This document shows positions 47,441 through 59,330 of a stretch of DNA of 64,000 nt, piece after piece (the stretch's first letter is position 1; each line of letters opens with the position of its first letter). The DNA comes from Methylopila sp. Yamaguchi (lineage in GTDB: Bacteria > Pseudomonadota > Alphaproteobacteria > Rhizobiales > Methylopilaceae), in NCBI RefSeq assembly GCF_002897035.1, contig NZ_BAUX01000015.1, positions 53,504 to 117,503 on the forward strand, given 5' to 3'. The notes beneath the pieces were generated by a model. The model was not told where the DNA came from. It searched no databases and saw nothing but the letters and a program-made list of their open reading frames with translations. The translations under genes were made by a program, and so were the position numbers.

Positions 47441-48496
47441 ATGAGCGACGTCGAAACCACGCTGCGGAAGCTCGCCTCCGAGCGGATCCTCGTGCTCGAC
47501 GGCGCGATGGGCACCATGATCCAGCAGCGCAAGTTCTCGGAGGCCGACTTCCGCGCCGAGCGCTTCAAGGACTGGGGCCGTGACCTCAAGGGCAACAACG
47601 ACCTGCTGATCCTGACGCAGCCGGACGCCATCCGCGAGATCCACCTCGAATACTTCCGGGCGGGCGCCGACATCGTCGAGACCAACACCTTCTCCTCGAC
47701 CACGATCGCGCAGGCCGACTACGGCATGGAGGCGCTCGCCTACGAGCTGAACGTCGAGGGCGCTCGGCTCGCCCGGCAAGCGGCGGACATCGCTCAGAAG
47801 GAGGACGGCCGACCCCGCTTTGTCGCCGGCGCGATCGGCCCGACCAACCGCACCGCCTCGATCTCGCCCGACGTCAACAACCCCGGCTTCCGCGCCGTGA
47901 CCTTCGACGAGCTGGCGACGGCCTACGGCGAGGCCGCGCGCGGCCTGATCGAGGGCGGCGCCGACGCGCTGCTGATCGAGACCATTTTCGACACGCTGAA
48001 CGCCAAGGCCGCCGTGTTCGCCATCGAGGAGATCTTCGCCGAGCGCGGCGCTCGCCTGCCGGTGATGATCTCGGGAACGATCACCGACCTGTCCGGCCGC
48101 ACGCTCTCCGGCCAGACGCCGACGGCGTTCTGGAACGCGCTCAGCCATGCGCAGCCGTTGTCGGTCGGGCTGAACTGCGCGCTCGGCGCCAAGGAGATGC
48201 GCGCCCATGTGGCCGAGCTGTCGCGCGTCGCGGACACGCTGATCTGCGCCTACCCCAACGCTGGCCTTCCCAACGAGTTCGGACTCTACGACGAGAGCCC
48301 TGAGGCGATGGCCGTCTTCGTCGGCGAATTCGCGAGCGCGGGTCTGGTCAACATCGTCGGCGGCTGCTGCGGCACCACGCCCGCCCACATCGGCGCGATC
48401 GCCGAGGCGGTTAAGGGCAAGGCGCCGCGGAAGATCCCGGAGGTCGCGACCAAGATGCGGCTGTCCGGCCTTGAGCCGTTCGAGCTGGTGGCGTGA
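47441..48496 (+). CDS. metH: Methionine synthase, homocysteine-binding part
   Basis: A 351-residue protein equal to the N-terminal homocysteine S-methyltransferase module of MetH. The barrel begins [15 protein letters not shown], with [33 protein letters not shown]. The three zinc-ligand Cys are present: one in VGLNCALGA and two in [11 protein letters not shown]. It stops after this domain; the folate, cobalamin and activation modules are in the next gene. Split MetH proteins with this division are known in alphaproteobacteria, so it is probably functional. AAGGAG lies ahead of the ATG. Confidence 0.93.
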   Translation: MSDVETTLRKLASERILVLDGAMGTMIQQRKFSEADFRAERFKDWGRDLKGNNDLLILTQPDAIREIHLEYFRAGADIVETNTFSSTTIAQADYGMEALAYELNVEGARLARQAADIAQKEDGRPRFVAGAIGPTNRTASISPDVNNPGFRAVTFDELATAYGEAARGLIEGGADALLIETIFDTLNAKAAVFAIEEIFAERGARLPVMISGTITDLSGRTLSGQTPTAFWNALSHAQPLSVGLNCALGAKEMRAHVAELSRVADTLICAYPNAGLPNEFGLYDESPEAMAVFVGEFASAGLVNIVGGCCGTTPAHIGAIAEAVKGKAPRKIPEVATKMRLSGLEPFELVA

Positions 48497-48519
48497 GACT
48501 TCGCTCGTTTCCACGGTCT

Positions 48520-48642
48520 GCGTGCTGCGAGGTTCCCGCTGCGCGAGCTCCTCAGCTTGAGGATCGTGAAGGATCGCTAGCGCGAACCTCCCTCACGCTG
48601 AGGAGCCGTCTGCAGGACGGCGTCTCGAAGCACGCAGCACGC
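48520..48642. repeat. Extragenic palindromic element between the metH halves
   Basis: Outer arms GCGTGCTGC (48520-48528) and GCAGCACGC (48634-48642) enclose inner arms CTCCTCAGC (48548-48556) and GCTGAGGAG (48597-48605) plus CCGTC-TGCAG-GACGG (48606-48620). The phrase CTCACGCTGAGGAGCCG followed by CGTCTCGAAG is the pattern of interspersed palindromes common in Rhizobiales genomes. It fills most of the 178-base gap between the two metH genes. Confidence 0.8.
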
Positions 48643-48674
48643 CGATCCAATCGCCTTTCAATGACGGAAGCCCC

Positions 48675-51356
<2,682 letters not shown>

Positions 51357-51469
51357 GGGGCGTCGAACTCAACGCCTGTCATGGAGATGATCCGGTCACG
51401 CGGGACCATGACGAGCGCTGCCTAAGAACGCTCCCGAATCGGCGTTCGGCCGCCCGGATGACGCGGGGC

Positions 51470-52006
51470 TTACGCCGCCGCGTGCATGGCCGCCGTCCGG
51501 CGGTAGAGCACATGCGGCAGGGCGGCGTGCTGGAAAGGCTTGGCGTAGGCGAAGCCGAGGCGCTCCATCACCGCGAGCGAATGCGTGTTGGTCTCGGTCG
51601 TGAAGGCGACGATCTCAGGCAGACCGAGGTTCTCGAAGCCGAGCTGGAGCGCTGCGGCGCCGATGCGGGTCGCGTGGCCCTTGCAGCGAAGCTTCGGCAT
51701 CAGCGCATAGGCGAGCTCGACCGTCTTCTCGCCGTCGGCCTCGCAGCGACGGATGCCGGCCCAGCCGGCGAAAGCCCCGTCCCGCATGTCGCGCAGGAAC
51801 CACAAGCCGAAGCCGGCGTCGCGCCAGTGGGCGCGGGCGCGGGTGATGAAGCCGCGCGCCGCTTCGGGCGGGCGGACGCCGCCGAGCGTGACCATGACCG
51901 CGGGATCGGCGAAGGCCGCGGTGACCGCGTCCACGTAGCCGTCGTGCGGCACGTCGGCGAGAATGCCCTCGATCTCGAGGATCGTCGGATAGCGAGCGCT
52001 GAGCAC
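51470..52006 (-). CDS. GNAT family N-acetyltransferase
   Basis: About 178 residues of the RimJ/RimL-like GNAT branch. Visible blocks are GFGLWFLRDMRDGAFAGWAGIRR, VELAYALMPKLRCKGHATRIGAAAL (the acetyl-CoA pyrophosphate loop, here RCKGHAT in place of QxxGxG/A) and VAFTTETNTHSLAVMERLGF. The substrate is unknown. I use GTG 52006, which has AGGAC upstream; the frame extends to a TTG at 52072 that lacks a ribosome binding site and lies in a palindrome. It is downstream of murI on the same strand. Confidence 0.82.
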   Translation of the reverse strand: MLSARYPTILEIEGILADVPHDGYVDAVTAAFADPAVMVTLGGVRPPEAARGFITRARAHWRDAGFGLWFLRDMRDGAFAGWAGIRRCEADGEKTVELAYALMPKLRCKGHATRIGAAALQLGFENLGLPEIVAFTTETNTHSLAVMERLGFAYAKPFQHAALPHVLYRRTAAMHAAA

Positions 52007-52079
52007 TGCGGCGCGTCCTGTTTTTCCGCCTGTCGCGGCCGTCTGCGGTTGGATCCGCAGATCAGATGTCAAATGACAT

Positions 52080-52124
52080 AAGACGATCGTGGCATCCTGA
52101 AGACAGGATGCACAAGATCGTCTT
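52080..52124 (-). repeat. Two-tier hairpin between murI and the GNAT gene
   Basis: AAGACGATC (52080-52088) pairs with GATCGTCTT (52116-52124) and, inside it, GCATCCTG (52092-52099) with CAGGATGC (52104-52111) around AAGA. It begins at the murI stop codon. No T-run follows on the minus strand. A 14-base palindrome ATGTCA-AA-TGACAT (52066-52079) lies next to it. Confidence 0.6.
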
Positions 52125-52999
52125 CAGTCGAGTGGAGAAACGCCGGCTTCGATCGCAGTGAGGCCGCGCGCGGCGAGCGCGCAGACTAGGGGCGACGGCG
52201 CCGTCCGGTTCGAGGTGAAAAGCGCGCGGCGTTCGGCCAGCGGTCCCGCGGGCATGGGCGAGGCGCTCAGCAGCGCGGCGACGCGGCGAGCGACCGCCGG
52301 CGCCGGGTCGATCCAGGCGACCTCCCAAGGGCTGAGCCCGCGGAAGCGCCGGGTGAGCAGCGGAAAATGGGTGCAGGCGAGGGCGACCGCGTCGGTGCGG
52401 CGTCCGTCCTCCTCCACGAAACAGGGCGCGATCTCGGCGGCGAGCGCGGCGTCGTCGATCGGCGCGCCGCGAAGCTCGGCCTCCGCAAAAGCGGCCAGGT
52501 TCGGCGCGCCCACGAGCGTGACCTTCACCGATCCCGCGAAGGCGTCGATCATGGCGTGCGTGTGCTCGCTGCGGGCGGCGCCGGGGGTCGCCAGCACGGT
52601 GACGAGGCCCGACCGCGTCGCGGCCACGGCGGGTTTCACCGCAGGCACAGTGCCGACGAAGGGCAGAGCGAAGCGGGCGCGCAGCGCCGGCAGCGCGAGC
52701 GTGGAGGCGGTGTTGCAGGCGATGACCACGAGGTCGGGAGCCTCGCGGGCGATCAGCTGCTCCATCACCGTCACCACCCGCGTGACGAGACGTTCGGGCG
52801 TGAGCGCGCCGTAGGGGAAGGCGGCGTCGTCGGCGGCGTAGACATAGGCCGCGTAGGGAAGCGTCGTAACCAGCTCGGCCAGCACAGTGAGCCCGCCGAG
52901 GCCCGAATCGAACACAAGAATGCGCGGCGTCCGGTCGAGCGGCGGAAGCGCCGCATTGGTGAGCCCCGCGAACAGATCCACGCCCATGCCTTCCGCCAT
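52124..52999 (-). CDS. murI: Glutamate racemase
   Basis: Converts L- to D-glutamate for peptidoglycan. 291 residues, cofactor-independent. The two catalytic Cys lie in VIACNTASTLALPALR and ALACTHFPLL. The N-terminal ILVFDSGLGGLTVLAEL (with the acidic/Ser motif) and YAADDAAFPYG match the family. It starts at ATG 52999 or, four codons on, ATG 52987. The gene is divergent from oppA. The D-amino-acid aminotransferase at 40294 offers a second route to D-glutamate. Confidence 0.94.
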   Translation of the reverse strand: MAEGMGVDLFAGLTNAALPPLDRTPRILVFDSGLGGLTVLAELVTTLPYAAYVYAADDAAFPYGALTPERLVTRVVTVMEQLIAREAPDLVVIACNTASTLALPALRARFALPFVGTVPAVKPAVAATRSGLVTVLATPGAARSEHTHAMIDAFAGSVKVTLVGAPNLAAFAEAELRGAPIDDAALAAEIAPCFVEEDGRRTDAVALACTHFPLLTRRFRGLSPWEVAWIDPAPAVARRVAALLSASPMPAGPLAERRALFTSNRTAPSPLVCALAARGLTAIEAGVSPLD

Positions 53000-53140
53000 G
53001 CCCTTCGCAACCGCACCCTGCGACGCTCATTCAACGCCGGGATGGTTACCGAAACGTGGCGAACCGCAAAGGTTTACTGAGCGTTGCAACGCGGCGACAG
53101 TCCGCTCCGTGCTTGCGGCGCAGAGACGGCGCCCCCTAGC

Positions 53141-54754
53141 ATGACGCCGCCGCTTCGCCGATCGAGACCCTGCGTGACCCTTCTCCGCCGCCTCGCGCTC
53201 GCCTGCCTTGCGCTGCTGTTCGCGTTCGCGGCCTCGGCCGAGGTCGTTTACGACCGCGGCAACTCGGGCGAACCGGAGACGCTCGACCCACATCTCGTCT
53301 CCACGGTGCAGGAGGCCAACCTGATGCGGGACCTGTTCGAGGGCCTCACCGCCCACGACGGCCGCGCGAACGTCGTGCCCGGCATGGCGGAACGGTGGGA
53401 GGTCTCGGACGACGGCCGGACTTGGGCGTTCACCCTACGGCCCGACGCGCGCTGGTCGAACGGCGACCCGGTGACGGCGGAGGATTTCGTGTTCTCGCTC
53501 CGCCGCATTCTCGATCCGGCCTTCGCGGCGAAGTACGCCAACCTGCTCTACCCGATCCTGAACGCCGAGAAGGTCAACAAGAACGGGGCGCCGAAGGAGG
53601 CGCTGGGGGTCGTGGCGCGCGACGCCCGCACGCTGGAGATCCGGCTCGAACGGCCGACGCCCTACTTCCTCGAATTGCTGACCCACCAGACGACCTACCC
53701 CGTGCACCGCGCAAGCGTCGAGCGCTTCGGCCGCGACTGGGTGAAGCCCGGCCGCATGGTGACGAACGGCGCCTTCCGGCTCGCGGAGAACCTGCCGAAC
53801 GACCACATCCGGCTGGAGAAGAACCCGTTCTTCCACGCCGCCTCCGAGATCGCGATCGACGTGGTCAACTACGTGCCGCTGGAGGACCGCGGCGCGGCGC
53901 TCCGGCGCTTCCAGACCGGCGAGATCCAGTCCTACGACGACGTGCCGGCGGAGCAGATCCCCTTCATCCGCCGCACCCTCGGGGATCAGCTTCGGATCGC
54001 GCCCTATGTCGGCGTCTACTACTACGCCGTGAACGTGCGGAAGGCGCCCTTCGCTGATCCCCGCGTCCGTCGCGCGCTCTCCATGGCCCTCGACCGAGAA
54101 TTCATCGCCGAGAAGGTCTGGGCCGGCACCATGCTGCCGGCTTACGGCTGGGTTCCGCCGGGCTTCGACGGCTACGCTCCGGTCGAGGCCTCGTGGCGGT
54201 CGATGTCCCAGCTCGAGCGCGAGGACGCCGCGCTCGCGCTGCTGAAAGAGGCCGGCTTCGATCCCGCAGGAAAGCGGCTCGAGGTCGAGATCCGCTACAA
54301 TTCGGGCGAGAACCATCAGAACACCGCGACCGCGATCGCGGACATGTGGAAGGCGATCGGGGTGGATGCGCGGCTGATCAACGCCGACGGCAAGACCCAC
54401 TACGCCCATCTCCAGAACCGCGGCGACTTCGACGTGGCCCGCGCCGCCTGGATCGCCGACTACCGCGACCCGCAGAACTTCCTGTTCCTCGGCCTCAGCG
54501 ACAACGTCGGCTTCAACTATCCCGGCTGGAGGAGCGCGCCCTACGACGCGCTGGTGAAGGCCTCCGACGACATCGCCGACCCGGCGGAGCGCCTCGACAC
54601 GCTTCGGAAGGCGGAGGCGATCCTCGTCGACGAGCAGCCCATGATCCCGATTCTGTTCTACGCCTCCAAGGCGCTGGTCTCGCACCGCGTGAAGGGATGG
54701 GAGGACAACGTGATGGACATCCATCCCACGCGCTATCTGAGGCTGGACCCGTGA
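53141..54754 (+). CDS. oppA: Oligopeptide ABC transporter substrate-binding protein
   Basis: A periplasmic solute-binding protein of family 5, about 537 residues. A signal peptide (VTLLRRLALACLALLFAFAASA) precedes the mature start EVVYDRGNSGEPETLDPHLVST. Characteristic blocks include RWEVSDDGRTWAFTLRPDARWSNGDPVTAEDFVFSLRRI, RMVTNGAFRL, and VRRALSMALDREFI. It resembles OppA/MppA more than DppA, so oligopeptides are the likely ligands. ATG 53141 and GTG 53174 are both plausible starts; the latter begins directly at the signal peptide. Two permease genes follow. Confidence 0.9.
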   Translation: MTPPLRRSRPCVTLLRRLALACLALLFAFAASAEVVYDRGNSGEPETLDPHLVSTVQEANLMRDLFEGLTAHDGRANVVPGMAERWEVSDDGRTWAFTLRPDARWSNGDPVTAEDFVFSLRRILDPAFAAKYANLLYPILNAEKVNKNGAPKEALGVVARDARTLEIRLERPTPYFLELLTHQTTYPVHRASVERFGRDWVKPGRMVTNGAFRLAENLPNDHIRLEKNPFFHAASEIAIDVVNYVPLEDRGAALRRFQTGEIQSYDDVPAEQIPFIRRTLGDQLRIAPYVGVYYYAVNVRKAPFADPRVRRALSMALDREFIAEKVWAGTMLPAYGWVPPGFDGYAPVEASWRSMSQLEREDAALALLKEAGFDPAGKRLEVEIRYNSGENHQNTATAIADMWKAIGVDARLINADGKTHYAHLQNRGDFDVARAAWIADYRDPQNFLFLGLSDNVGFNYPGWRSAPYDALVKASDDIADPAERLDTLRKAEAILVDEQPMIPILFYASKALVSHRVKGWEDNVMDIHPTRYLRLDP

Positions 54755-54800
54755 GGGTCCCGCCGTCTCCGAAACGTCGTTTCCGTCCGCGGCGCGCGCA

Positions 54801-55721
54801 ATGATCGCCTTCGTCCTCCGGCGCCTGCTCTGGGCCATCCCCACGTTGTTCGCGGTGGTGACCCTCTCCTTCGTCCTCATGCGCTTCACGCCCGGCGGGC
54901 CGTTCAACGCGGATCAGGCGCTTGCGCCTGCGGTGCTCGAAAACCTCAAGCGCGCCTATCGGCTCGACCAGCCGCTCATCGTCCAGTACGGCGACTACCT
55001 CGCGCGGCTGCTCCAGGGCGATCTCGGCCCGAGCTACAGCTATCGGGACTTTACCGTCACCGAGCTGTTCGCCCGCGCTCTGCCCTACTCGCTGCAGATC
55101 GGCGGCGCGGCGCTCGTTCTGGCGCTCACCGTGGGCGTCGGGCTGGGCGCCCTCGCGGCGAAACGGCAGGGCTCCGCGCTGGACGCGGCCGTTACCACGC
55201 TCGCCGGCCTCGGCGTCACCGTGCCGAGCTTCGTCATCGCGCCGCTGCTCTCGCTGGTCTTCGCGGTCTGGCTCGGCTGGCTGCCGGCGGCAGGCTGGGG
55301 CCAGGGCGCGTTCGCATACAAGATCCTGCCGGTGGTCGCGCTCGCCCTGCCGCAGATCGCGGCCTTCGCGCGGCTGACGCGGGCCGCGACCATCGAGGCG
55401 CTGAAGGCCGACCACATCCGCACCGCTCGCGCCTACGGCCTCCCCGAATGGCGGGTGACGGCGCAGGCGCTGCGCGCGGCGGGCGGCCCGGCGCTGTCCT
55501 ATCTCGGCCCGGCGGCGGCGGCGCTGCTCACGGGCTCGGTCGTGGTGGAGACCATTTTCGGCATTCCTGGGGTCGGGCGCTACTTCGTGCTCGGCGCGCT
55601 CAACCGCGACTACGCGCTGGTGATGGGGACGGTGGTGCTGGTCGCCGTCTTCATCGTCGCCTTCAACGTGGTGGTCGATCTCGCCTACGCCCTGCTCGAT
55701 CCCCGGATCCGCCATGACTGA
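54801..55721 (+). CDS. oppB: Oligopeptide ABC transporter permease OppB
   Basis: A 306-residue inner-membrane permease with six membrane segments. The N-terminal IAFVLRRLLWAIPTLFAVVTLSF and FVLMRFTPGGPF are typical. The EAA coupling loop reads ALKADHIRTARAYGLPEWRVTAQALR, and VVVETIFGIPGVGRYFVLGALNRDY is characteristic of OppB/DppB. It overlaps oppC by eight bases, so both are translated together. Confidence 0.94.
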   Translation: MIAFVLRRLLWAIPTLFAVVTLSFVLMRFTPGGPFNADQALAPAVLENLKRAYRLDQPLIVQYGDYLARLLQGDLGPSYSYRDFTVTELFARALPYSLQIGGAALVLALTVGVGLGALAAKRQGSALDAAVTTLAGLGVTVPSFVIAPLLSLVFAVWLGWLPAAGWGQGAFAYKILPVVALALPQIAAFARLTRAATIEALKADHIRTARAYGLPEWRVTAQALRAAGGPALSYLGPAAAALLTGSVVVETIFGIPGVGRYFVLGALNRDYALVMGTVVLVAVFIVAFNVVVDLAYALLDPRIRHD

Positions 55722-56832
55722 CGCGACGCTCGCGGCTCCCGCGCGCCGGGGCGGCTTGGGCTGGCGGGCCCTGGGACGTCTCCGGCGGGACCCCGTCGGC
55801 CTTGCGGCGCTCGGGCTCCTGCTTGCGGTCGCCGCCCTCTGTCTCGTCGGGCCGTGGCTCTCGCCGCACCCCTACGACCGCGTTTACCGGTCCTATGTGC
55901 TCGTTCCTCCAAGCCTCCAGCCCTATCCGCAGGAAGCGACGCTGGAGGACGCTCTGCGGTCGGCGCTGGCGCGCGGCCGCGTGGAGCTCAAAAGCCTTTC
56001 AGTCTACGGGGACCGCTTTCGCGCCGAGATCGCGGGCGCCGAGCCGATCGACCCACGGGTGCTGCGCTACGTCGAGCGCGCCGACGAGTTCCGGAACGCA
56101 AGGCTCGCGGAGACGCGCGACGGCGGGCGAAGCGCGTCGCTTGAGGGCGAGGTGAACCGCGTGCGCTTCCTGATGGGCACCGACGCCAACGGGCGCGACC
56201 TGCTGGCGCGCATCCTCGCCGGGGGGCGCGTCTCGCTCGCGGTCGGGCTGCTCGCGACGCTGACGAGCCTCGTGATCGGCGTCGCTTGGGGCGCGGTCGC
56301 GGGCTTCGTCGGCGGCCGGACCGACGACGTGATGATGCGGATCGTGGACGTGCTCTACGCCCTGCCCTTCGTGTTCCTCGTCATCCTGCTTGTGGTGACC
56401 TTCGGCCGGAACTTCGCGCTGCTGTTCCTCGCGATCGGCGCGATCGAGTGGCTCGACATGGCGCGCATCGTGCGTGGCGAGACGCTGCGGCTGAAGCGGC
56501 GGGAGTTCGTGCAGGCCGCCCGCGCGCTCGGCGTCTCGGAAAGCCGCATCCTGCTGCGCCACATTCTGCCGAACATGGTCGGGACGGTCGTGGTGTTCGC
56601 CACGCTGACCGCGCCCAAGGTGATCCTGCTCGAAAGCTTCCTGTCGTTTCTTGGACTCGGCGTCCAGGCCCCGCTGACGAGCTGGGGCGCGCTGATCGCG
56701 CAGGGCGCCGGCAGCTTGCAGGGCGCGCCGCACCTGTTGCTGTTTCCCGCCGCTTTCTTCGTGGCGACGCTCGCCGCCCTGAACGTGCTCGGCGACCGAC
56801 TGCGCGACGCGTTCGATCCAAAGGGTCGGTGA
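55714..56832 (+). CDS. oppC: Oligopeptide ABC transporter permease OppC (extended form)
   Basis: A 372-residue permease, about 70 longer than E. coli OppC. After the first membrane segment (about 32-52) there is a periplasmic insertion of roughly 100 residues (55-155), then the common core starting VRFLMGTDANGRDLLARILAGGRVSLAVG. The EAA loop is EFVQAARALGVSESRILLRHILPN. Similar insertions occur in some OppC/YejE-like permeases. No ATP-binding OppD/OppF genes follow; the next gene is the ABC-F factor EttA, which is not a transporter part. Confidence 0.9.
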   Translation: MTDATLAAPARRGGLGWRALGRLRRDPVGLAALGLLLAVAALCLVGPWLSPHPYDRVYRSYVLVPPSLQPYPQEATLEDALRSALARGRVELKSLSVYGDRFRAEIAGAEPIDPRVLRYVERADEFRNARLAETRDGGRSASLEGEVNRVRFLMGTDANGRDLLARILAGGRVSLAVGLLATLTSLVIGVAWGAVAGFVGGRTDDVMMRIVDVLYALPFVFLVILLVVTFGRNFALLFLAIGAIEWLDMARIVRGETLRLKRREFVQAARALGVSESRILLRHILPNMVGTVVVFATLTAPKVILLESFLSFLGLGVQAPLTSWGALIAQGAGSLQGAPHLLLFPAAFFVATLAALNVLGDRLRDAFDPKGR

Positions 56833-56979
56833 AGCGTCGGGATGAGGCGCGCTTCACGCTTCGGGAAACGCCCCTCCCCTTGCCGCCCCTCGGAGCGGCG
56901 CGCTAGAAGACGCCCGACCCACGACATCCGAGCGCCGGCCGCTTCCGCCGCGCGCGCATCCATGCGAGCCCGGGATCCT

Positions 56980-58632
56980 ATGGCGCAGCGCGAATTCATC
57001 TATCACATGGCCGGCGTCTCGAAGGCCTTCGGCCCGAAGAAGACGCTCGACAACATCCACCTCTCCTTCTACCCCGACGCCAAGATCGGCATCCTCGGCC
57101 CGAACGGCGCCGGCAAGTCGACCCTGCTGAAGATCATGGCGGGGATCGACAAGGAGTTCACCGGCGAGGCCTGGGCCGCGAAGGGCGCGAGGATCGGCTA
57201 CCTCGAGCAGGAGCCGCAGCTCGATCCGAACAAGACGGTCCGCGAGAACGTCATGGAGGGCGTCGCCTCGAAGACGGCGATCCTTGAGCGCTACAACGAG
57301 CTCGCCATGAACTACTCCGACGAGACCGCCGACGAGATGACGGAGCTTCAGGACCGCATCGAGGCGCTTGGGCTGTGGGATCTCGACAGCAAGGTCGAGC
57401 AGGCGATGGACGCGCTCGGCTGCCCGCCGGATGACTGGGACGTCACCAAGCTCTCCGGCGGCGAGAAGCGCCGCGTGGCCCTGTGCAAGCTCCTGCTGGA
57501 GGAGCCCGACCTCCTGCTGCTCGACGAGCCGACCAACCATCTCGACGCCGAGACGGTGAACTGGCTGGAGAACCATCTCAAGAACTATCCCGGCGCGATC
57601 CTGATCATCACCCATGACCGCTACTTCCTCGACAACGTGACCGGCTGGATCCTCGAGATCGACCGCGGCCGCGGCATCCCCTACGAGGGCAACTACTCCT
57701 CGTGGCTGGTTCAGAAGCAGAAGCGCATGATCCAAGAGAACCGGATCGAGGAGTCCCTGCAGCGCACGCTGAAGCGCGAGCAGGAGTGGATGGGCAACAG
57801 CCCGAAGGCGCGTCAGGCCAAGAACAAGGCCCGCATCCAGCGCTACGACGACCTCGTGGCCAAGGCCTCCGAGGCGGGGCCGACCAGCGCGCAGATCGTC
57901 ATCCCGATCGCGGAGCGCCTCGGCGCCAACGTCGTCGAATTCGAAAGCATGTCGAAGGGCTTCGGCGACAAGCTGCTGATCGAGGACCTTACCTTCAAGC
58001 TGCCGCCGGGCGGCATCGTCGGCGTCATCGGTCCGAACGGCGCCGGCAAGACGACGCTGTTCCGTATGATCACCGGCCAGGACAAGCCCGACAAGGGCGT
58101 GATCAAGGTCGGCGAGACGGTGCAGCTCGGCTACGTCGACCAGTCCCGCGACGCGCTCGATCCCAACAAGAACGTTTGGGAAGAGATCTCGGGCGGCACC
58201 GACGTGATCTACCTCGGTAAGCGCGAGGTGAACTCCCGCGCCTATGTCGGCGCCTTCAACTTCAAGGGCGCGGCCCAGCAGAAGAAGGTCGGCGACCTCT
58301 CGGGCGGCGAGCGCAACCGAGTCCATCTCGCCAAGATGCTGAAGTCTGGCGCCAACGTCCTCCTGCTCGACGAGCCCACCAACGACCTCGACATGGACAC
58401 GCTGCGCGCGCTCGAGGAGGCGCTCGAGGACTACGCCGGCTGCGCCGTCATCATCAGCCATGACCGCATGTTCCTCGACCGCATCGCGACCCACATGCTG
58501 GCCTTCGAGGGCGAAAGCCACGTCGAGTGGTTCGAGGGCAACTTTCAGGACTACGAGGAAGACAAGAAGCGCCGCCTCGGCCCGGACGCGGTCGAGCCCA
58601 AGCGCATCAAGTACCGCCAGTTCGCACGATGA
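56980..58632 (+). CDS. ettA: ABC-F translation factor EttA
   Basis: EttA binds the ribosomal E site and gates the first elongation step by energy state. About 550 residues: two ABC domains in one chain, no membrane segments. Walker A motifs are GPNGAGKST and [12 protein letters not shown] signatures are [13 protein letters not shown] and [13 protein letters not shown], and Walker B/E segments are [14 protein letters not shown] and [15 protein letters not shown] linker of about 75 residues between the domains ([20 protein letters not shown]...) is the P-site tRNA-interaction arm. The start is ATG 56980 ([10 protein letters not shown]); the open frame back to 56842 is not coding-like. Confidence 0.96.
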   Translation: MAQREFIYHMAGVSKAFGPKKTLDNIHLSFYPDAKIGILGPNGAGKSTLLKIMAGIDKEFTGEAWAAKGARIGYLEQEPQLDPNKTVRENVMEGVASKTAILERYNELAMNYSDETADEMTELQDRIEALGLWDLDSKVEQAMDALGCPPDDWDVTKLSGGEKRRVALCKLLLEEPDLLLLDEPTNHLDAETVNWLENHLKNYPGAILIITHDRYFLDNVTGWILEIDRGRGIPYEGNYSSWLVQKQKRMIQENRIEESLQRTLKREQEWMGNSPKARQAKNKARIQRYDDLVAKASEAGPTSAQIVIPIAERLGANVVEFESMSKGFGDKLLIEDLTFKLPPGGIVGVIGPNGAGKTTLFRMITGQDKPDKGVIKVGETVQLGYVDQSRDALDPNKNVWEEISGGTDVIYLGKREVNSRAYVGAFNFKGAAQQKKVGDLSGGERNRVHLAKMLKSGANVLLLDEPTNDLDMDTLRALEEALEDYAGCAVIISHDRMFLDRIATHMLAFEGESHVEWFEGNFQDYEEDKKRRLGPDAVEPKRIKYRQFAR

Positions 58633-58654
58633 GATGACGATCGGCGCGCTTCGT

Positions 58655-58673
58655 GCTAGCTAGCTTAGCTAGC
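58655..58673. promoter_or_regulatory. Palindromic operator upstream of the toxin-antitoxin genes
   Basis: GCTAGCTA (58655-58662) and TAGCTAGC (58666-58673) are perfect arms around GCT, ending 14 bases before the antitoxin start. Phd/YefM antitoxins repress their own operon through such palindromes. The site lies 22 bases after the ettA stop, so the pair may have its own promoter. Confidence 0.75.
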
Positions 58674-58687
58674 CACGGAGCGCGCCC

Positions 58688-58975
58688 ATGAGCGTCACCA
58701 ACATCCATCAGGCGAAGACCAACCTCTCGAAGCTGATCGAGGCGGCGGAGCGCGGCGAGGAGGTGATCATCGCCCGCAACGGCAAGCCGGTGGCCGCGAT
58801 CGTGCCGATTTCGCCGCCGAACCTCAATGAAAAGGATACGCCGGGCAAGCGGATCGAAGGCATCTGGGCGGGAAAGCTCGCTGTAAGCGATCCTGACTGG
58901 TGGAAGAACGACGACGAATTTATCGACCTCTTCTACGACGTCAGTAAATTCGCGAAAGATCCTGATGCTGCTTGA
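58688..58975 (+). CDS. Type II antitoxin, Phd/YefM family
   Basis: A 95-residue protein. The N-terminal Phd domain MSVTNIHQAKTNLSKLIEAAERGEEVIIARNGKPVAAIVP is textbook and binds DNA as a dimer. The C-terminal tail (WWKNDDEFIDLFYDV) is acidic/aromatic and likely wraps the toxin. Its end overlaps the toxin start by 11 bases. ATG 58688 follows GGAG. Confidence 0.93.
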   Translation: MSVTNIHQAKTNLSKLIEAAERGEEVIIARNGKPVAAIVPISPPNLNEKDTPGKRIEGIWAGKLAVSDPDWWKNDDEFIDLFYDVSKFAKDPDAA

Positions 58976-59330
58976 TAGCAACGTGCTGATCTTTCTGACC
59001 ACTCGATCCCCCATTCTCCCGCCGGGCGCGCTGTCGGCGATACGGGAGGCGTCGTATCTCGCCGTGAGCATGGCGACCGTGTGGGAATTGGAGATCAAGA
59101 AGGGCATCGGAAAGCTGAACGACATCCTGAAGTGGGACGAGCTCCAAGCTGACGGCCTTCAACTCCTCCCCATCGAGGTCGAAGACGCCGTCCTCGCCGG
59201 CTCCCTCCCCCTCCACCATCGCGATCCCTTCGACCGCATGATCATCGCGCAGGCCAAGCGCCGGGGGCTCCCGATCGTCACGCGCGACCGCGCCTTCGAA
59301 GACTACGGCGTACCGGTGATCTGGGCATGA
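58965..59330 (+). CDS. PIN-domain toxin (VapC-like ribonuclease)
   Basis: A 121-residue PIN protein. The acidic metal site is visible: Asp in MLLDSNVLIF, Glu in TVWELEIKKGIGKL, and the late Asp pair in HRDPFDRMIIAQA and IVTRDRAFEDYGV. Such toxins cleave RNA with Mg2+ when not held by the antitoxin. The stop codon overlaps the start of tam in an ATGA, so toxin and tam are translationally coupled, which is unusual for a free-standing module. Confidence 0.92.
   Translation: MLLDSNVLIFLTTRSPILPPGALSAIREASYLAVSMATVWELEIKKGIGKLNDILKWDELQADGLQLLPIEVEDAVLAGSLPLHHRDPFDRMIIAQAKRRGLPIVTRDRAFEDYGVPVIWA

Noticed and set aside
56980..58632. ATPase of the adjacent peptide transporter
   Set aside because: Two ABC domains in one chain with the ABC-F linker and EttA motifs; not an OppD/OppF protein.
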